Below are positions 9,321-17,936 of a DNA stretch of 52,379 bases, one piece after another. The position numbers and the translations under genes were made by a program. Within the stretch, counting starts at the first letter, position 1. Each line of letters opens with the position of its first letter. Source of the DNA: Candidatus Thiosymbion sp. (lineage in GTDB: Bacteria > Pseudomonadota > Gammaproteobacteria > Chromatiales > Chromatiaceae); NCBI GenBank assembly GCA_018435665.1, contig JAHDND010000062.1, forward strand, positions 1 to 52,379, written 5' to 3'. A model generated the notes under the pieces. That model was not told the DNA's origin, made no database searches, and saw only the letters and a list, made by a program, of their open reading frames with translations.

Positions 9321-9653
9321 ATTGCCCTCAGCGAGCTCTTCCCCGCGTCAGATGGCCCTGATCGGATGGCTATCGTCGGATGGGATAGAAGAATCCCTGA
9401 GCCAGAGAGCGAACGCGGATTCTGGCAGATCCGCCCCGGCCAAGTCCTTGATCATGATGACGGCCTCCGGCTCCGGCGCAATCCTGGCGTCAATCTGGGT
9501 GATGAACCAGGCAACGGGGCATCCTCCTGCCTTACGGCGACATGATTACCCCTGTCCTATTTTGCCTTTTCAGAACCCTGGTCAGACTACCCCGAATCAA
9601 CGTACAGTCAGCACGGGGGTACTTTCGTCGCTCATACCCAGGATGGAGGGCTC
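9321..9653. other. Intergenic region upstream of the type I restriction locus
   Basis: About 330 bases between the terminator and hsdR. On the minus strand, about 9352-9530, one frame reads without stops and contains protein-like phrases (AWFITQIDARIAPEPEA, IMIKDLAGADLPE). It has no good start codon and no family I recognise, so it may be the remains of a gene. Part of the hsdR leader precedes the site GGATGGAGGG. Confidence 0.3.
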
Positions 9654-12077
9654 ATGCCTTATAACGAAGCCGAAACCCGTTTTGAACTCATCGACCCGGT
9701 CCTGCGGGAAAAGGGCTATCGGCAATGGCGGATCCGATTGGAGACGCCGGCTCCGGTGGAGCCGGTGGGTTACAAAGGCCGCCGCCGTGCTGGCAGCGGC
9801 CGCACCGACTATCTCCTGTGTGTCCAGCTCGATGAAATGCCGGCCCCCCTGCCGGTTGGGGTGATCGAGGCCAAGGCCGAAACCGCCGATCCCCTCCAAG
9901 GCATGGAACAGGCCCGCGGCTACGCGGACTGCGCCCGCTTCGCAGTGCGTTATATCTTCAGCACCAACGGCCACCGCTATGCGGAATTCGACAAGGGCAG
10001 CGGCATGCCCAGCGGGCCCTACCCCTTCCCGGACTTCCCGACCCACCCGGAACTCACCGCCCGTTATGCCCGGGACCTGGGCATCGACCTGACCAGCCCC
10101 GCGGCCACCCTGCTCTTCATGACCGATAGCCCCGCCTTCAGCCAGGGCCGTTACTACCAGGAGGCGGCCATCCGCGCCGCCTTCGAGAAAATCCTCATCC
10201 AGGAGAACCTTGGCCAGGCCATCCGCATTCTCCTCTCCCTGGCCACGGGTACCGGCAAGACCATCCTGGCCGCCAATCTGCTGTGGCGGCTCCACGAGGC
10301 CGGTCGCCTGGCCAAACCCGCCCTTTTCATCTGCGACCGCGACGAGCTGCGGGAACAGGCCTGGGATAAGCTGGCCCTGGCCTTCCCCAAGGGCAGCGTG
10401 CGCATCGTCCAGACCGAGCGCGGCCCCAGGGGGCAAGCCCTCAACGCCGCCCGCAACGCCAAGATCCACATCGCCACCTACCAGACCCTGGGCCTAGACA
10501 GCGAGGAGGAACAGATCGCCAGCTTCCTGACCGAGCACTACCCGGCCAATGCCTTTTCCGTCATCGTCATCGACGAATGCCATCGCTCGGCCTGGGGGCG
10601 TTGGTCCGAAGTGCTCCGCCGTAACCCCGACGCCATCCAGATCGGCCTCACCGCCACCCCGCGCAAGCTGGCTGCGCCCAAGCGCCTGCGCAAACCGCAG
10701 GCCGATCCGGACGACGAGATCACCGCCCACAACATCAGGCACTTCGGCGAACCCGTCTATGAATACGGCCTAATCCAGGCCCAGCAGGACGGCTATCTGG
10801 CAGGCTGCGAGATCGTCAGGCTCAGACCCTCCATCGACGGGCGCAGTTTCACCCGCGAGGAGGTCCTGGCCGCCAAGGCCATCGATGCCCGCACCGGCGA
10901 ATATGTCAAGGCCGAGGATCTCAAGGACCTCTACCAGGCCCGGGACTTCGAGGCGGACCTCCTCCTGCCCGAGCGCATCGCCGCCATGTGCCAGGACCTC
11001 TTCGAGCGCCTCTGCGAGCAGGGCAGCCCAGAGCAAAAGGTCATCATCTTCTGCGTGCGCGACTGGCATGCCGACCGCGTGGCCCTGGAGATGCAGCGCC
11101 TCTACGCCAACTGGTGCCAGCAACAGGGGCGCACCCCCAAGGATCGCTATGCCTTCAAGTGCACCGCCACCGGCGGCGCCGAACTCATCGAACCCATGCG
11201 GGGCTCCGGCGAACGCTGTTTCATCGCCTGCACCGTGGACCTGCTGGCCACCGGCGTCAACATCGAACGCCTCAACGCCGTCGTCTTCTTCCGCTACCTG
11301 GAATCCAGCATCCTCTTCTACCAGATGGTCGGGCGCGGCACCCGCATCCATGAGGAGACCCAGAAATACAAGTTCTGGCTCTATGACTACACCGGCGTCA
11401 CCGACCTCTTCGGCACCGACTTTATTACCCTGCCACCCCGACCCCCGCGTCATGGTCCCGGCGAGGGCGATGACGGGGATGGCGGCGAAGGCGAGGGCCC
11501 TCCCCTACCGGAAATGAAGAGCGGTGAAAAGGTCCTCATCCATTCCCAGGGTCGCTTCATCCTTCAGCACCGGGAAGGTCGCGACGTCATGGTCCCCGTG
11601 GAGGAATACCGCCAGGCCATGATCGAGCGGATTCTGCGTGAGGCCGCCACCGTGCAGGATTTTCGTGGCCTCTGGGTGGAAACCCTGAAACGACGCCAGC
11701 TCATCGACCACCTGCTGGGCGAGGACTACTCGCCGGATGCCCTGCGCGATCTGCTGCACCTCACGGCATGCGATCATTTCGACATCTTCGCCCACTTCGG
11801 TTACCGCGAGCGGGCGCTCACCCGCACCGAGCGGGAGGCCGCCTATCTGGAGATCAATGGCCCTTGGTTTGCCGCTATGGACGATAAGACGGCTATCGTC
11901 CTCAAGGGTATCGGGCATCAGTTTGCGGTTGGCGGAACCGATGCGCTGGAATCCCCTGAATTATGGAATGTCCCGGAGATAAGGCGGGCTGGAGGGCTGG
12001 CTGCGCTTTATCCGCTGGGAAAACCAGTAGACGTGATGCTTGAAGCGAAAAAGAGATTGTTTGGATATGAATTATAG
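9654..12077 (+). CDS. hsdR: Type I restriction endonuclease, R subunit
   Basis: An 807-residue HsdR, the ATP-driven translocase and nuclease subunit. The N-terminal PD-(D/E)xK nuclease is visible with Asp52 in GRTDYLL and Glu72-x-Lys74 in VIEAKAE. The superfamily 2 helicase core has Walker A around Lys202 (ATGTGKTILAAN), the DECH box at 307-310 (IDECHRSAWGRW), motif III GLTATPRK and motif VI YQMVGRGTRIHE. A C-terminal region after about 620 resembles the M/S-contacting domain. It starts at an ATG preceded by GGATGGAGGG. The stop lies inside the start region of hsdS (11-base overlap), so R and S are coupled. It is about 200-300 residues shorter than EcoKI/EcoR124 R subunits but in the range of the compact HsdR family. 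Confidence 0.94.
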   Translation: MPYNEAETRFELIDPVLREKGYRQWRIRLETPAPVEPVGYKGRRRAGSGRTDYLLCVQLDEMPAPLPVGVIEAKAETADPLQGMEQARGYADCARFAVRYIFSTNGHRYAEFDKGSGMPSGPYPFPDFPTHPELTARYARDLGIDLTSPAATLLFMTDSPAFSQGRYYQEAAIRAAFEKILIQENLGQAIRILLSLATGTGKTILAANLLWRLHEAGRLAKPALFICDRDELREQAWDKLALAFPKGSVRIVQTERGPRGQALNAARNAKIHIATYQTLGLDSEEEQIASFLTEHYPANAFSVIVIDECHRSAWGRWSEVLRRNPDAIQIGLTATPRKLAAPKRLRKPQADPDDEITAHNIRHFGEPVYEYGLIQAQQDGYLAGCEIVRLRPSIDGRSFTREEVLAAKAIDARTGEYVKAEDLKDLYQARDFEADLLLPERIAAMCQDLFERLCEQGSPEQKVIIFCVRDWHADRVALEMQRLYANWCQQQGRTPKDRYAFKCTATGGAELIEPMRGSGERCFIACTVDLLATGVNIERLNAVVFFRYLESSILFYQMVGRGTRIHEETQKYKFWLYDYTGVTDLFGTDFITLPPRPPRHGPGEGDDGDGGEGEGPPLPEMKSGEKVLIHSQGRFILQHREGRDVMVPVEEYRQAMIERILREAATVQDFRGLWVETLKRRQLIDHLLGEDYSPDALRDLLHLTACDHFDIFAHFGYRERALTRTEREAAYLEINGPWFAAMDDKTAIVLKGIGHQFAVGGTDALESPELWNVPEIRRAGGLAALYPLGKPVDVMLEAKKRLFGYEL

Positions 12078-13233
12078 AACCGTTCTTCTCGGTGATATTG
12101 CAAAAGAAGATCGAGTCATTGTCGATCCAAACTCAATCGAGGCTTTGAATCGTCCATACCTTGGACTCGAACAGATCGAGTCTGGTACAGGGCATATTTT
12201 GTCCTACGATGTTTCTTCAGCAGAAGGTAAAAGTACCACATTTGAATTCGACGAATCGCACGTACTCTATGGCAAGTTGCGACCTTACCTCAACAAAGTC
12301 GCCCTACCAAATCGACCTGGACGCTGCTCAACCGAAATTATTCCATTGCGTCCTCATGAGGTTGATAGAGAATTTTTAGCCTTATTGCTACGTAGTGATC
12401 GACTAGTAACAGCAGCCATGTCAGGAAAGACTGGATCAAGAATGCCTCGCGCAGATATGGATAATTTGTTTAATCTACAAATTACGATACCGGAAAGTAG
12501 AGAAGATCAACACAATATCGCTTGTAAAATCAACTCCCTCCTTGCAACTGCCGAAGATGCAAGAAAGACATCACAGATTCTATTACACGATACTCACCAA
12601 CTTATTAAAGCCATCCTTAACCAAGACTTTTGTACCCTAACAAAGGTGGATAAGGTCCCAATAGGCGATTTAGCCCATACTACCAGCGGCAGTACGCCCT
12701 CGCGCAGCCACAAGGACTTTTGGAGCCCGGCTATACATCCCTGGGTAAAAACCAGCGAAGTGGCTTTCAGGCCAATAGTTCAAACTGAAGAGAGTATTTC
12801 TGACCTAGCGCTTCAGGAATGTTCCTTGTCCTTACTACCTGCCGGCACGGTATTGGTAGCGATGTATGGCCAAGGCAAGACCCGAGGCCAATCCGCGGTC
12901 TTGCAGATATCGGCGACAACCAATCAGGCGTGTTTTGCAATCCTGCCTAATGAGTCGCTTGATCCATATTATCTTCAGCTGTGGCTGCGGCATTCTTACG
13001 GTACCCTCCGAGCCTTATCGGAGTCACGGGGTGGAAATCAATCTAATCTCAATGCCGAAATGTTGAATGCCTTCGAGATACCCCTATTACCCCTTGAAGA
13101 ACAACGCGCCCTTGCCTCACGATTGAGGGCGGCCATCGCCGAGGCTGAATCCATGCAGCGTTTGCTGGCAGCGAAATTAAGCGATATTGAGCTTCTGCCG
13201 AGTCGAATATTAGCCCAGGCTTTTGATTCCTAA
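12067..13233 (+). CDS. hsdS: Type I restriction-modification specificity subunit
   Basis: A 388-residue HsdS with the expected two half-repeats. A first target recognition domain spans about residues 3-150, and a conserved helical region about 150-190 (EDQHNIACKINSLL...). The second recognition domain starts at VPIGDLAHTTSGSTPS, and a second conserved helix at PLLPLEEQRALASRL closes the protein. Each recognition domain reads one half of a bipartite DNA target, which cannot be predicted here. The ATG at 12067 overlaps the end of hsdR. An alternative in-frame ATG at 12040 adds nine residues. The first half is clearly AT-richer than all neighbours, with codons such as AAA, ATT and TTA, a sign of recent exchange of the recognition domain. 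Confidence 0.9.
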   Translation: MNYRTVLLGDIAKEDRVIVDPNSIEALNRPYLGLEQIESGTGHILSYDVSSAEGKSTTFEFDESHVLYGKLRPYLNKVALPNRPGRCSTEIIPLRPHEVDREFLALLLRSDRLVTAAMSGKTGSRMPRADMDNLFNLQITIPESREDQHNIACKINSLLATAEDARKTSQILLHDTHQLIKAILNQDFCTLTKVDKVPIGDLAHTTSGSTPSRSHKDFWSPAIHPWVKTSEVAFRPIVQTEESISDLALQECSLSLLPAGTVLVAMYGQGKTRGQSAVLQISATTNQACFAILPNESLDPYYLQLWLRHSYGTLRALSESRGGNQSNLNAEMLNAFEIPLLPLEEQRALASRLRAAIAEAESMQRLLAAKLSDIELLPSRILAQAFDS

Positions 13234-13246
13234 ATGGAAAATCCCG

Positions 13247-14089
13247 ATGAGTGTCAAGACTATTGATCAACAACACCGCGCCACCTTTGAGGGTATTCGC
13301 CATGTCGATGAAAACGGAAGCGAATTTTGGCTGGCTCGGCCTCTGGCCAAAGTCCTCGATTACTCCGAGTATCGTCACTTTCTGCCAGTAGTTGAGCGGG
13401 CGCGGGAAGCCTGTCGAAACAGCGGCCATCTGGTGTCCGACCATTTCGAGGATATCCTCGAAATGGTCGAGATCGGCTCGGGGGCACGGCGGGAGTTGCC
13501 TGATGTCCGTCTGTCCCGTTACGCCTGCTATCTGATCGTCCAGAACGCCGATCCTAACAAACCGGTGATCGCCAACGGGCAGACCTACTTTGCCATCCAG
13601 ACTAGGCGCCAGGAACTCGCCGATGACGCCAATTTCGCTCAACTCAGCGAGGATGAAAAACGCTTGGCAATCCGCCAAGAATTGGCGAACCACAACAAAC
13701 ATCTCGCCGCGGCGGCTCAGGATGCGGGTGTGGAGACTAGCCTGGACTTCGCCATCTTTCAGGATCACGGCTACAAGGGTCTCTATGGCGGCCTCGGCAA
13801 CCGGGAAATCCATGCCCGTAAGGGGCTGAAAAAGAGCCAGAAGATTCTCGATCACATGGGTAGCACCGAGTTGGCGGCCAACCTCTTCCGCGCCACCCAG
13901 ACCGAAGAGAAGCTGAGACGGGAGCAGGTGCGCGGCAAGTCCCTGGCCAACCAGACCCATTTCGAGGTTGGCCGCAAGGTCCGCCAGACCATCGCGGATT
14001 TGGGGGGCACCATGCCGGAGGATCTGCCCAAGCCCGACACCAGCATCCAACAGCTTGAATCCGCGAAAAAGAAGTTGGAAAAGAGATAG
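13247..14089 (+). CDS. dinD: DinD-like DNA-damage-inducible protein
   Basis: A 280-residue protein of the DinD family. E. coli DinD is SOS-induced and inhibits RecA filament functions. The family pattern is visible: an N-terminal BRO/KilA-like part (WLARPLAKVLDYSEYRHF), then EIGSGARRELPDVRLSRYACYLI and YFAIQTRRQEL, and a helical C-terminus with AANLFRATQTEEKLR. The start is taken at the ATG 13247 (MSVKTID). A TTG eight codons upstream overlaps the hsdS stop. It lies between hsdS and hsdM, 13 bases after hsdS and 8 before hsdM. Such an insertion in type I loci is known from other genomes. No LexA box was identified nearby. A 32-bp perfect palindrome lies within the reading frame. Confidence 0.88.
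   Translation: MSVKTIDQQHRATFEGIRHVDENGSEFWLARPLAKVLDYSEYRHFLPVVERAREACRNSGHLVSDHFEDILEMVEIGSGARRELPDVRLSRYACYLIVQNADPNKPVIANGQTYFAIQTRRQELADDANFAQLSEDEKRLAIRQELANHNKHLAAAAQDAGVETSLDFAIFQDHGYKGLYGGLGNREIHARKGLKKSQKILDHMGSTELAANLFRATQTEEKLRREQVRGKSLANQTHFEVGRKVRQTIADLGGTMPEDLPKPDTSIQQLESAKKKLEKR
13438..13469. repeat. Perfect 32-bp palindrome inside dinD
   Basis: The 16 bases from 13438 are the exact reverse complement of the following 16, with the centre at GAT|ATC. The left arm begins CGACCATTTCGAGG. It encodes residues about 64-74 of the DinD-like protein (DHFEDILEMV). This is much longer than expected by chance in coding DNA. It could form a cruciform or an mRNA hairpin, or serve as a dimeric protein site. 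Confidence 0.95.
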
Positions 14090-14097
14090 TTTCCACC

Positions 14098-16065
14098 ATG
14101 ACTCACCCCAGAACAGCCTTCTCCGGTGCGGACGCCACCCGCCCGGCCCAGGCCCCGGTCCGTGCCAAAAGACCCCGGAGCATCGCCTCGATCCAATCCC
14201 TGTCGGTCTTCGTCAAGTCCATCTGCGACATCATGCGGCGCTCCAACTGCGCCAGTGCCTTGCAGTATGTGCCGGAGCTGACCTGGATCCTCTTTTTGCG
14301 CATCCTCGATGCCCAGGAGAGCAGGAACCGGGAGGCGGCGGAGGCCCTGGGGCGGCGCTTCTCCTCCGCCCTGCACCCGCCCTATCGCTGGCAGGACTGG
14401 GCGGCGCCCTACGATGAGAAGGCCGACCTCTTCACCGCCGAGGGCAAGCGCCTGGGCTGGAAGCGATACGAACTCCAGAGCCGGACCGGCGATCTCCTGG
14501 CCTTCATCAATGGCGACCTCCTGCCCTACCTGCATGGCCTGGACATCCTTCAAAGCGGCCCCCAGGCCGGCCGGCCCAATCCCCATGCCAGCCCCAAGCA
14601 ACGAGTCATCGGCCGCATCATGACAGCGGTGGAGCGGGTGCGGGTTGACTCGGAGACCAACCTCTGCGATATCCTCGACCGGGTTCACGAGATCAGCATC
14701 GAGCACATCGACGACCGGCACTTTTTCACCCTCTCCCAGGTATACGAAGACCTGCTACTGAAGATGGGCGAAAAGAATTCCGACGGCGGCCAGTTCTTCA
14801 CCCCGCGGGAGGTGGTGCGGGCCATGGTGGGCACCCTGGACCCTGCGCCCGGGGAGACCATCTATGACCCCTGCTGTGGGACGGGCGGCTTTCTGGCCCA
14901 AAGCTACGAATACCTGGCGCGCAAACTGGGCGATGCCCCCGCCGCCACCGACCTGGAACGGCTCAAGCACGCGACCTTTTACGGTCGGGAAAAGGAGAAC
15001 CTGGTCTTCCCCATCGCCCTGGCCAACCTGGTGCTGCACGGCATCGACCAACCCAATCTCTGGCATGGCAATACCCTGTCCAACGCCGAGACCTATGGCG
15101 GGCTCTTTGAAGGGGCCCCCAGCCGCTTCGATGCGATCCTCACCAATCCACCCTTTGGCGGTAAGGAGGGCCAGGAGGCGCGCAAGCACTTCAGCTTCGA
15201 GACCAGCGCCACCCAGGTGCTCTTTCTGCAACACATCTTGACCCGGCTCAAACCCGCCCTGGACGGCCGACCCAGAGGGCGTTGCGGGGTGGTCCTGGAC
15301 GAGGGATTGCTGTTTCGCACCAACGAGGCGGCCTTCGTCGAGACCAAGCGCAAGCTGCTGGACGAGTGCGAGCTCTGGTGTATCGTCAGCCTATCGGGCG
15401 GGGTCTTTTCCACCGCCGGTGCCGGGGTCAAGACCAACCTGCTGTTCTTCACCAAGGGCCGACCCACGGAGCGCATCTGGTACTACGACCTGTCCCACGT
15501 CAAGGTGGGCAAGAAGTCGCCCCTGACCCTGGCCCACTTTGGCTGGGGGCCGCGTTTCGAGATCCTGGACGACGACCAACTGCCGGCGACGTTGGTGGGT
15601 GACTGGCGGGAGGCGCGGCCCGGTGAGCCCTTCCCTACCTTCGCCCGCCTGCTTCCCCAGAGGGGAACCCCCGCGGCGGAGAGTGACTGTTCCTGGACCC
15701 TGGATTTCGCCGCGCGCCGCGCCCAGGCCCGTGCGGAAATGGCGCCCCTCCTGGCCGAGGTGGCGCGCCTGAGGGCCGAGGCCCTGACCCTGAAGGAGGG
15801 CATCGCTTCAAGAAAGAAGTCCGGAGCCAGGGAAACGGACCTGGCCAACGACCGCCGACAAATCCTGGCCCTGGAGAAGCAAGCCCGCGACACCCAGTCG
15901 GCGGCGGATGCCATCGATGCCGCCTGCTTCGATCTCAAGGCCGTGAACCCGAATGCCCGCCAGCAGCGGGATACCCGGTCCGCCCAAGAGATTCTGGCGG
16001 CCATCGCCGCCAAGGGGCGCGAGGTGGATGCCGCCCTGGCACGGCTGAGTGCCCTGTTAACGTAA
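14098..16065 (+). CDS. hsdM: Type I restriction-modification DNA methyltransferase, M subunit
   Basis: A 655-residue N6-adenine methyltransferase subunit. A helical HsdM N-terminal domain covers about residues 30-170 (SVFVKSICDIMRRSN). The SAM-binding motif I is at Asp257 (DPCCGTGGFLAQSYEYL), and the catalytic motif IV NPPF is at residues 350-353 (ILTNPPFGGKEGQEA). QFFTPREVVRAM before motif I is also diagnostic. A long charged coiled-coil tail follows (about 540-655, EVARLRAEALTLKEG), presumably the contact to HsdS. With hsdR and hsdS it makes a complete, apparently intact system, with the unusual order R-S-dinD-M. It starts at an ATG 8 bases after dinD. A weak T-tract but no hairpin follows it. 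Confidence 0.94.
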   Translation: MTHPRTAFSGADATRPAQAPVRAKRPRSIASIQSLSVFVKSICDIMRRSNCASALQYVPELTWILFLRILDAQESRNREAAEALGRRFSSALHPPYRWQDWAAPYDEKADLFTAEGKRLGWKRYELQSRTGDLLAFINGDLLPYLHGLDILQSGPQAGRPNPHASPKQRVIGRIMTAVERVRVDSETNLCDILDRVHEISIEHIDDRHFFTLSQVYEDLLLKMGEKNSDGGQFFTPREVVRAMVGTLDPAPGETIYDPCCGTGGFLAQSYEYLARKLGDAPAATDLERLKHATFYGREKENLVFPIALANLVLHGIDQPNLWHGNTLSNAETYGGLFEGAPSRFDAILTNPPFGGKEGQEARKHFSFETSATQVLFLQHILTRLKPALDGRPRGRCGVVLDEGLLFRTNEAAFVETKRKLLDECELWCIVSLSGGVFSTAGAGVKTNLLFFTKGRPTERIWYYDLSHVKVGKKSPLTLAHFGWGPRFEILDDDQLPATLVGDWREARPGEPFPTFARLLPQRGTPAAESDCSWTLDFAARRAQARAEMAPLLAEVARLRAEALTLKEGIASRKKSGARETDLANDRRQILALEKQARDTQSAADAIDAACFDLKAVNPNARQQRDTRSAQEILAAIAAKGREVDAALARLSALLT

Positions 16066-16110
16066 AAATCACGGTAGAGTCATTCCTTTTTAAAGGTCTG
16101 GCGCGTCCCA

Positions 16111-16314
16111 TCATGATTCCAGCCAGCCAGTCAGGCCGAGAATCCCCCGTCGCTCCAATAAAGTATGCGGCTCTTAGCCAGTACCCCCCGCCTGTTGCCG
16201 GGTGAAGGGCTGGGCAAACAGGCGTGCCTCGGTGAGCGCAATGTGCCGCGCCTCCTTGTCCGCGACTTAGGCGAGGAAATCCAGGCGGTTCCGGGTGGCT
16301 TTGGGCAAGGTCAT
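16111..16314 (-). pseudogene. Broken partner gene of the MNT nucleotidyltransferase
   Basis: The start codon overlaps the stop of the MNT gene as ATGA, the usual layout of such two-gene modules. The reading MTLPKATRNRLDFLA is followed by an in-frame TAA (16267-16269). It then continues as ADKEARHIALTEARLFAQP, hits a second TAA (16174-16176), and ends in LLERRGILGLTGWLES before a TGA. I read this as a toxin-like partner (HEPN-type substrate-binding protein) inactivated by stops and an internal deletion. Family identity is inferred from position and from remembered similarity of the N-terminal phrase. Confidence 0.6.
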
Positions 16315-16610
16315 ATCGGTTGTCCCTCCGCTAGGGCAATCTCATGGATCGGCAACCGGCGAAGATTCGGGGCAAGCAACACCACGTCTACCCGCCGCCC
16401 GTGCAAGGTGCGCGAGATGCGTGTCGCCAACCGTGCCGACAGGGCCGCCGGGTTCTCAACCGCTTGGGGAAGCTCGACCAATAAATCCAGATCCCCCCCG
16501 ACCGCCTCGTCCCGCAACCGGGAGCCGAAGACCCGCAGGGTGGCCGCCGGCCCGGCGGTATCAGCAGCGATGCGGCGGATGGATTGGATCTGGTCTTCGG
16601 TCAGGCGCAT
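16311..16610 (-). CDS. MNT-type nucleotidyltransferase domain protein (antitoxin-like)
   Basis: A 99-residue minimal nucleotidyltransferase. The signature GSRLRDEAVGGDLDLLVEL contains the GSxxR and DxD pattern of the pol-beta superfamily, and a third acidic residue is in RRVDVVLL. Proteins of this size form two-gene modules with a HEPN-type partner, and in studied pairs the nucleotidyltransferase adenylylates and silences the HEPN toxin. Here the partner downstream is broken, so the gene may be an orphan antitoxin relic, though its own frame is intact. It lies between the type I restriction locus and a VapBC pair. Confidence 0.8.
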   Translation of the reverse strand: MRLTEDQIQSIRRIAADTAGPAATLRVFGSRLRDEAVGGDLDLLVELPQAVENPAALSARLATRISRTLHGRRVDVVLLAPNLRRLPIHEIALAEGQPI

Positions 16611-16720
16611 TATTCAGTCCAATCAGATGCCGGTCGCGGATCTGGCTGAGGCAGGTTCCATTGCCCAGTTGGGCGAAGCTTGTTCCTCAATCTACCCGGG
16701 AGAATGCCTTGCGCCATCGT

Positions 16721-16846
16721 TCAGCGCTCGCCGCTAAAAGCCGCCAGCAACTCAGCAGGCAAGGGAGCGTGGAAATAATCAGGCAACGGTATGCCTCGGT
16801 CGCTGGCCAGCCCGACAGGGCGCGGGGTAGACTCTCCTTGAGTCGA
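16721..16846 (-). pseudogene. Remnant of a Phd/YefM-type antitoxin C-terminus
   Basis: About 41 codons end in a stop and read TPRPVGLASDRGIPLPDYF followed by HAPLPAELLAAFSGER. This resembles the C-terminal toxin-binding tail of Phd/YefM-like antitoxins, which often end in (P)LPxxLLAAFxG. No N-terminal DNA-binding part is present, because the frame runs into unrelated sequence upstream. No partner toxin could be recognised in the following 110 bases. This is a similarity judgement by eye and therefore moderate. Confidence 0.45.
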
Positions 16847-16862
16847 CGCGCGAGGGCCTGTT

Positions 16863-17261
16863 CTATCTGCTTGCCGGTACCGGTGTAGCGCCTTCGATCT
16901 TGCTCAGGCGCTTATCGAAGGTGTGGAGCGTGATCGATCGATGGCGGCAGCCTGTCAGGATCAGACAGTCCGAGTAGTCGGCATTGGTGGTGCGAAACAG
17001 GGCGAGCGCGCACCGGCAGGCATCAGGGTTTTCCTGAACGAAGGCCTGGTTCAATTCCAAATGCTCCAATGCCTCGATGACCGTTGCTTTCGGCAGTCGG
17101 TAGCCGCTTTCCAACACCCAGACCGTCTCGACCTGCACGATGGTGGGCACAAAGACCTGGCGAGCCTCGCTCGCCAATGTCCGCGCCGTAGCGACCTGGA
17201 CCGGCTGGCCGGGATCATCCGCCAGGATGCGCACCAGCACATTGGTGTCGACCGCGATCAT
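16863..17261 (-). CDS. vapC: VapC-type PIN-domain toxin
   Basis: A 132-residue PIN-domain ribonuclease. The acidic residues are in place: Asp5 in MIAVDTNVLVRI, Glu in VQVETVWVLESGYRL, Asp in TTNADYSDCLI and a fourth Asp in LHTFDKRL. VapC toxins cleave tRNA or rRNA when freed from VapB. The ATG overlaps the stop of the antitoxin gene by four bases (ATGA), which fits coupled translation. Length and motif spacing are normal, so it appears functional, unlike its decayed neighbours. Confidence 0.92.
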   Translation of the reverse strand: MIAVDTNVLVRILADDPGQPVQVATARTLASEARQVFVPTIVQVETVWVLESGYRLPKATVIEALEHLELNQAFVQENPDACRCALALFRTTNADYSDCLILTGCRHRSITLHTFDKRLSKIEGATPVPASR

Positions 17262-17488
17262 TGGCCCGCCCGGGCTTTGATGACCTCATCCATCTGTTCG
17301 ACACTGAGCGATCTGTCGGGCTTGCAGATCCCGAACGCGGCCTCAATGCGATGTTCTTTGCGCACCAGACGGACCGTGTCTTCTTCCGTGATGAAGGCGA
17401 CCCGGTCTCCGGGGTGCAATCCCAGCCGCTTGCGCACTTCCACTGGGATGGTCACCTGGCCCTTACTCGTCAGCATTGAGGTTTGCAT
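17258..17488 (-). CDS. vapB: VapB-type antitoxin, AbrB/MazE (SpoVT-AbrB) fold
   Basis: A 76-residue antitoxin. The N-terminal swapped-hairpin AbrB domain is visible as MLTSKGQVTIPVEVRKRLGL followed by HPGDRVAF. The C-terminal part after residue 45 (DRSLSVEQMDEVIKARAG) is the expected toxin-binding tail. It would neutralise the adjacent VapC and repress the shared promoter. The start is the ATG at 17488. An in-frame ATG five codons on (MLTSKG) is also possible. The upstream region has a palindromic TAATACAC/CAGTGTATTA-like stretch near 17506-17532 that could be an operator. Confidence 0.9.
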   Translation of the reverse strand: MQTSMLTSKGQVTIPVEVRKRLGLHPGDRVAFITEEDTVRLVRKEHRIEAAFGICKPDRSLSVEQMDEVIKARAGQ

Positions 17489-17567
17489 CGAACCTGTCCT
17501 GGAAAGTAATACTTGCCCGTCAGTGTATTACTCAGACGCATTATTGCAACTGGCGCCCCCTGGCTGA

Positions 17568-17936
17568 TTAACGGATCTCGGTGCGATCGCCAGCGGCAAT
17601 GATCTGCTCCAAAGCGCCCCGCAACTTGCCGAGGTAAGACTCGATATCGTAACTTGGCGGCGCTGGTGAGGATGCACCTGGCTTCGTCGTAGAGTCCATA
17701 GTCGTCGGCCAGGGGGGGGAGATCACCGACAGCACCAGGTCGCCGTCGGTGCGACTGCCATGGGAGTGCAGGTCGCATAGGCGCGTCAGGCCGAAGTCCT
17801 TGTTATTGTCCGGGAAGCGGTGCTTGCGCTGACATTGGCTCAAATGCCGTGGTGCGACTGGTGGAACAACCCAGCGCCTGACCCTCACTGACCCAGCCGG
17901 GCCTGGCTGGTCCATGCTAATCCTTATTGGGTCCAA
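17568..17936 (-). pseudogene. Frameshifted gene of unknown family
   Basis: Protein-like sequence runs through two frames. One frame reads DFGLTRLCDLHSHGSRTDGD and then LVLSVISPP. At the run of eight G (17712-17719) the sense continues in another frame as LADDYGLYDEARCILTSAAKL. It then returns to the first frame as YDIESYLGKLRGALEQII and ends in AGDRTEIR before a TAA. Two compensating shifts suggest either an inactivated gene or sequence errors, the first at the homopolymer. I do not recognise the family. The N-terminus is unclear. Confidence 0.45.

Noticed and set aside
9352..9530. Small minus-strand gene upstream of hsdR
   Set aside because: The frame reads protein-like but has no usable start codon and no recognisable family, so it is not called as a gene.
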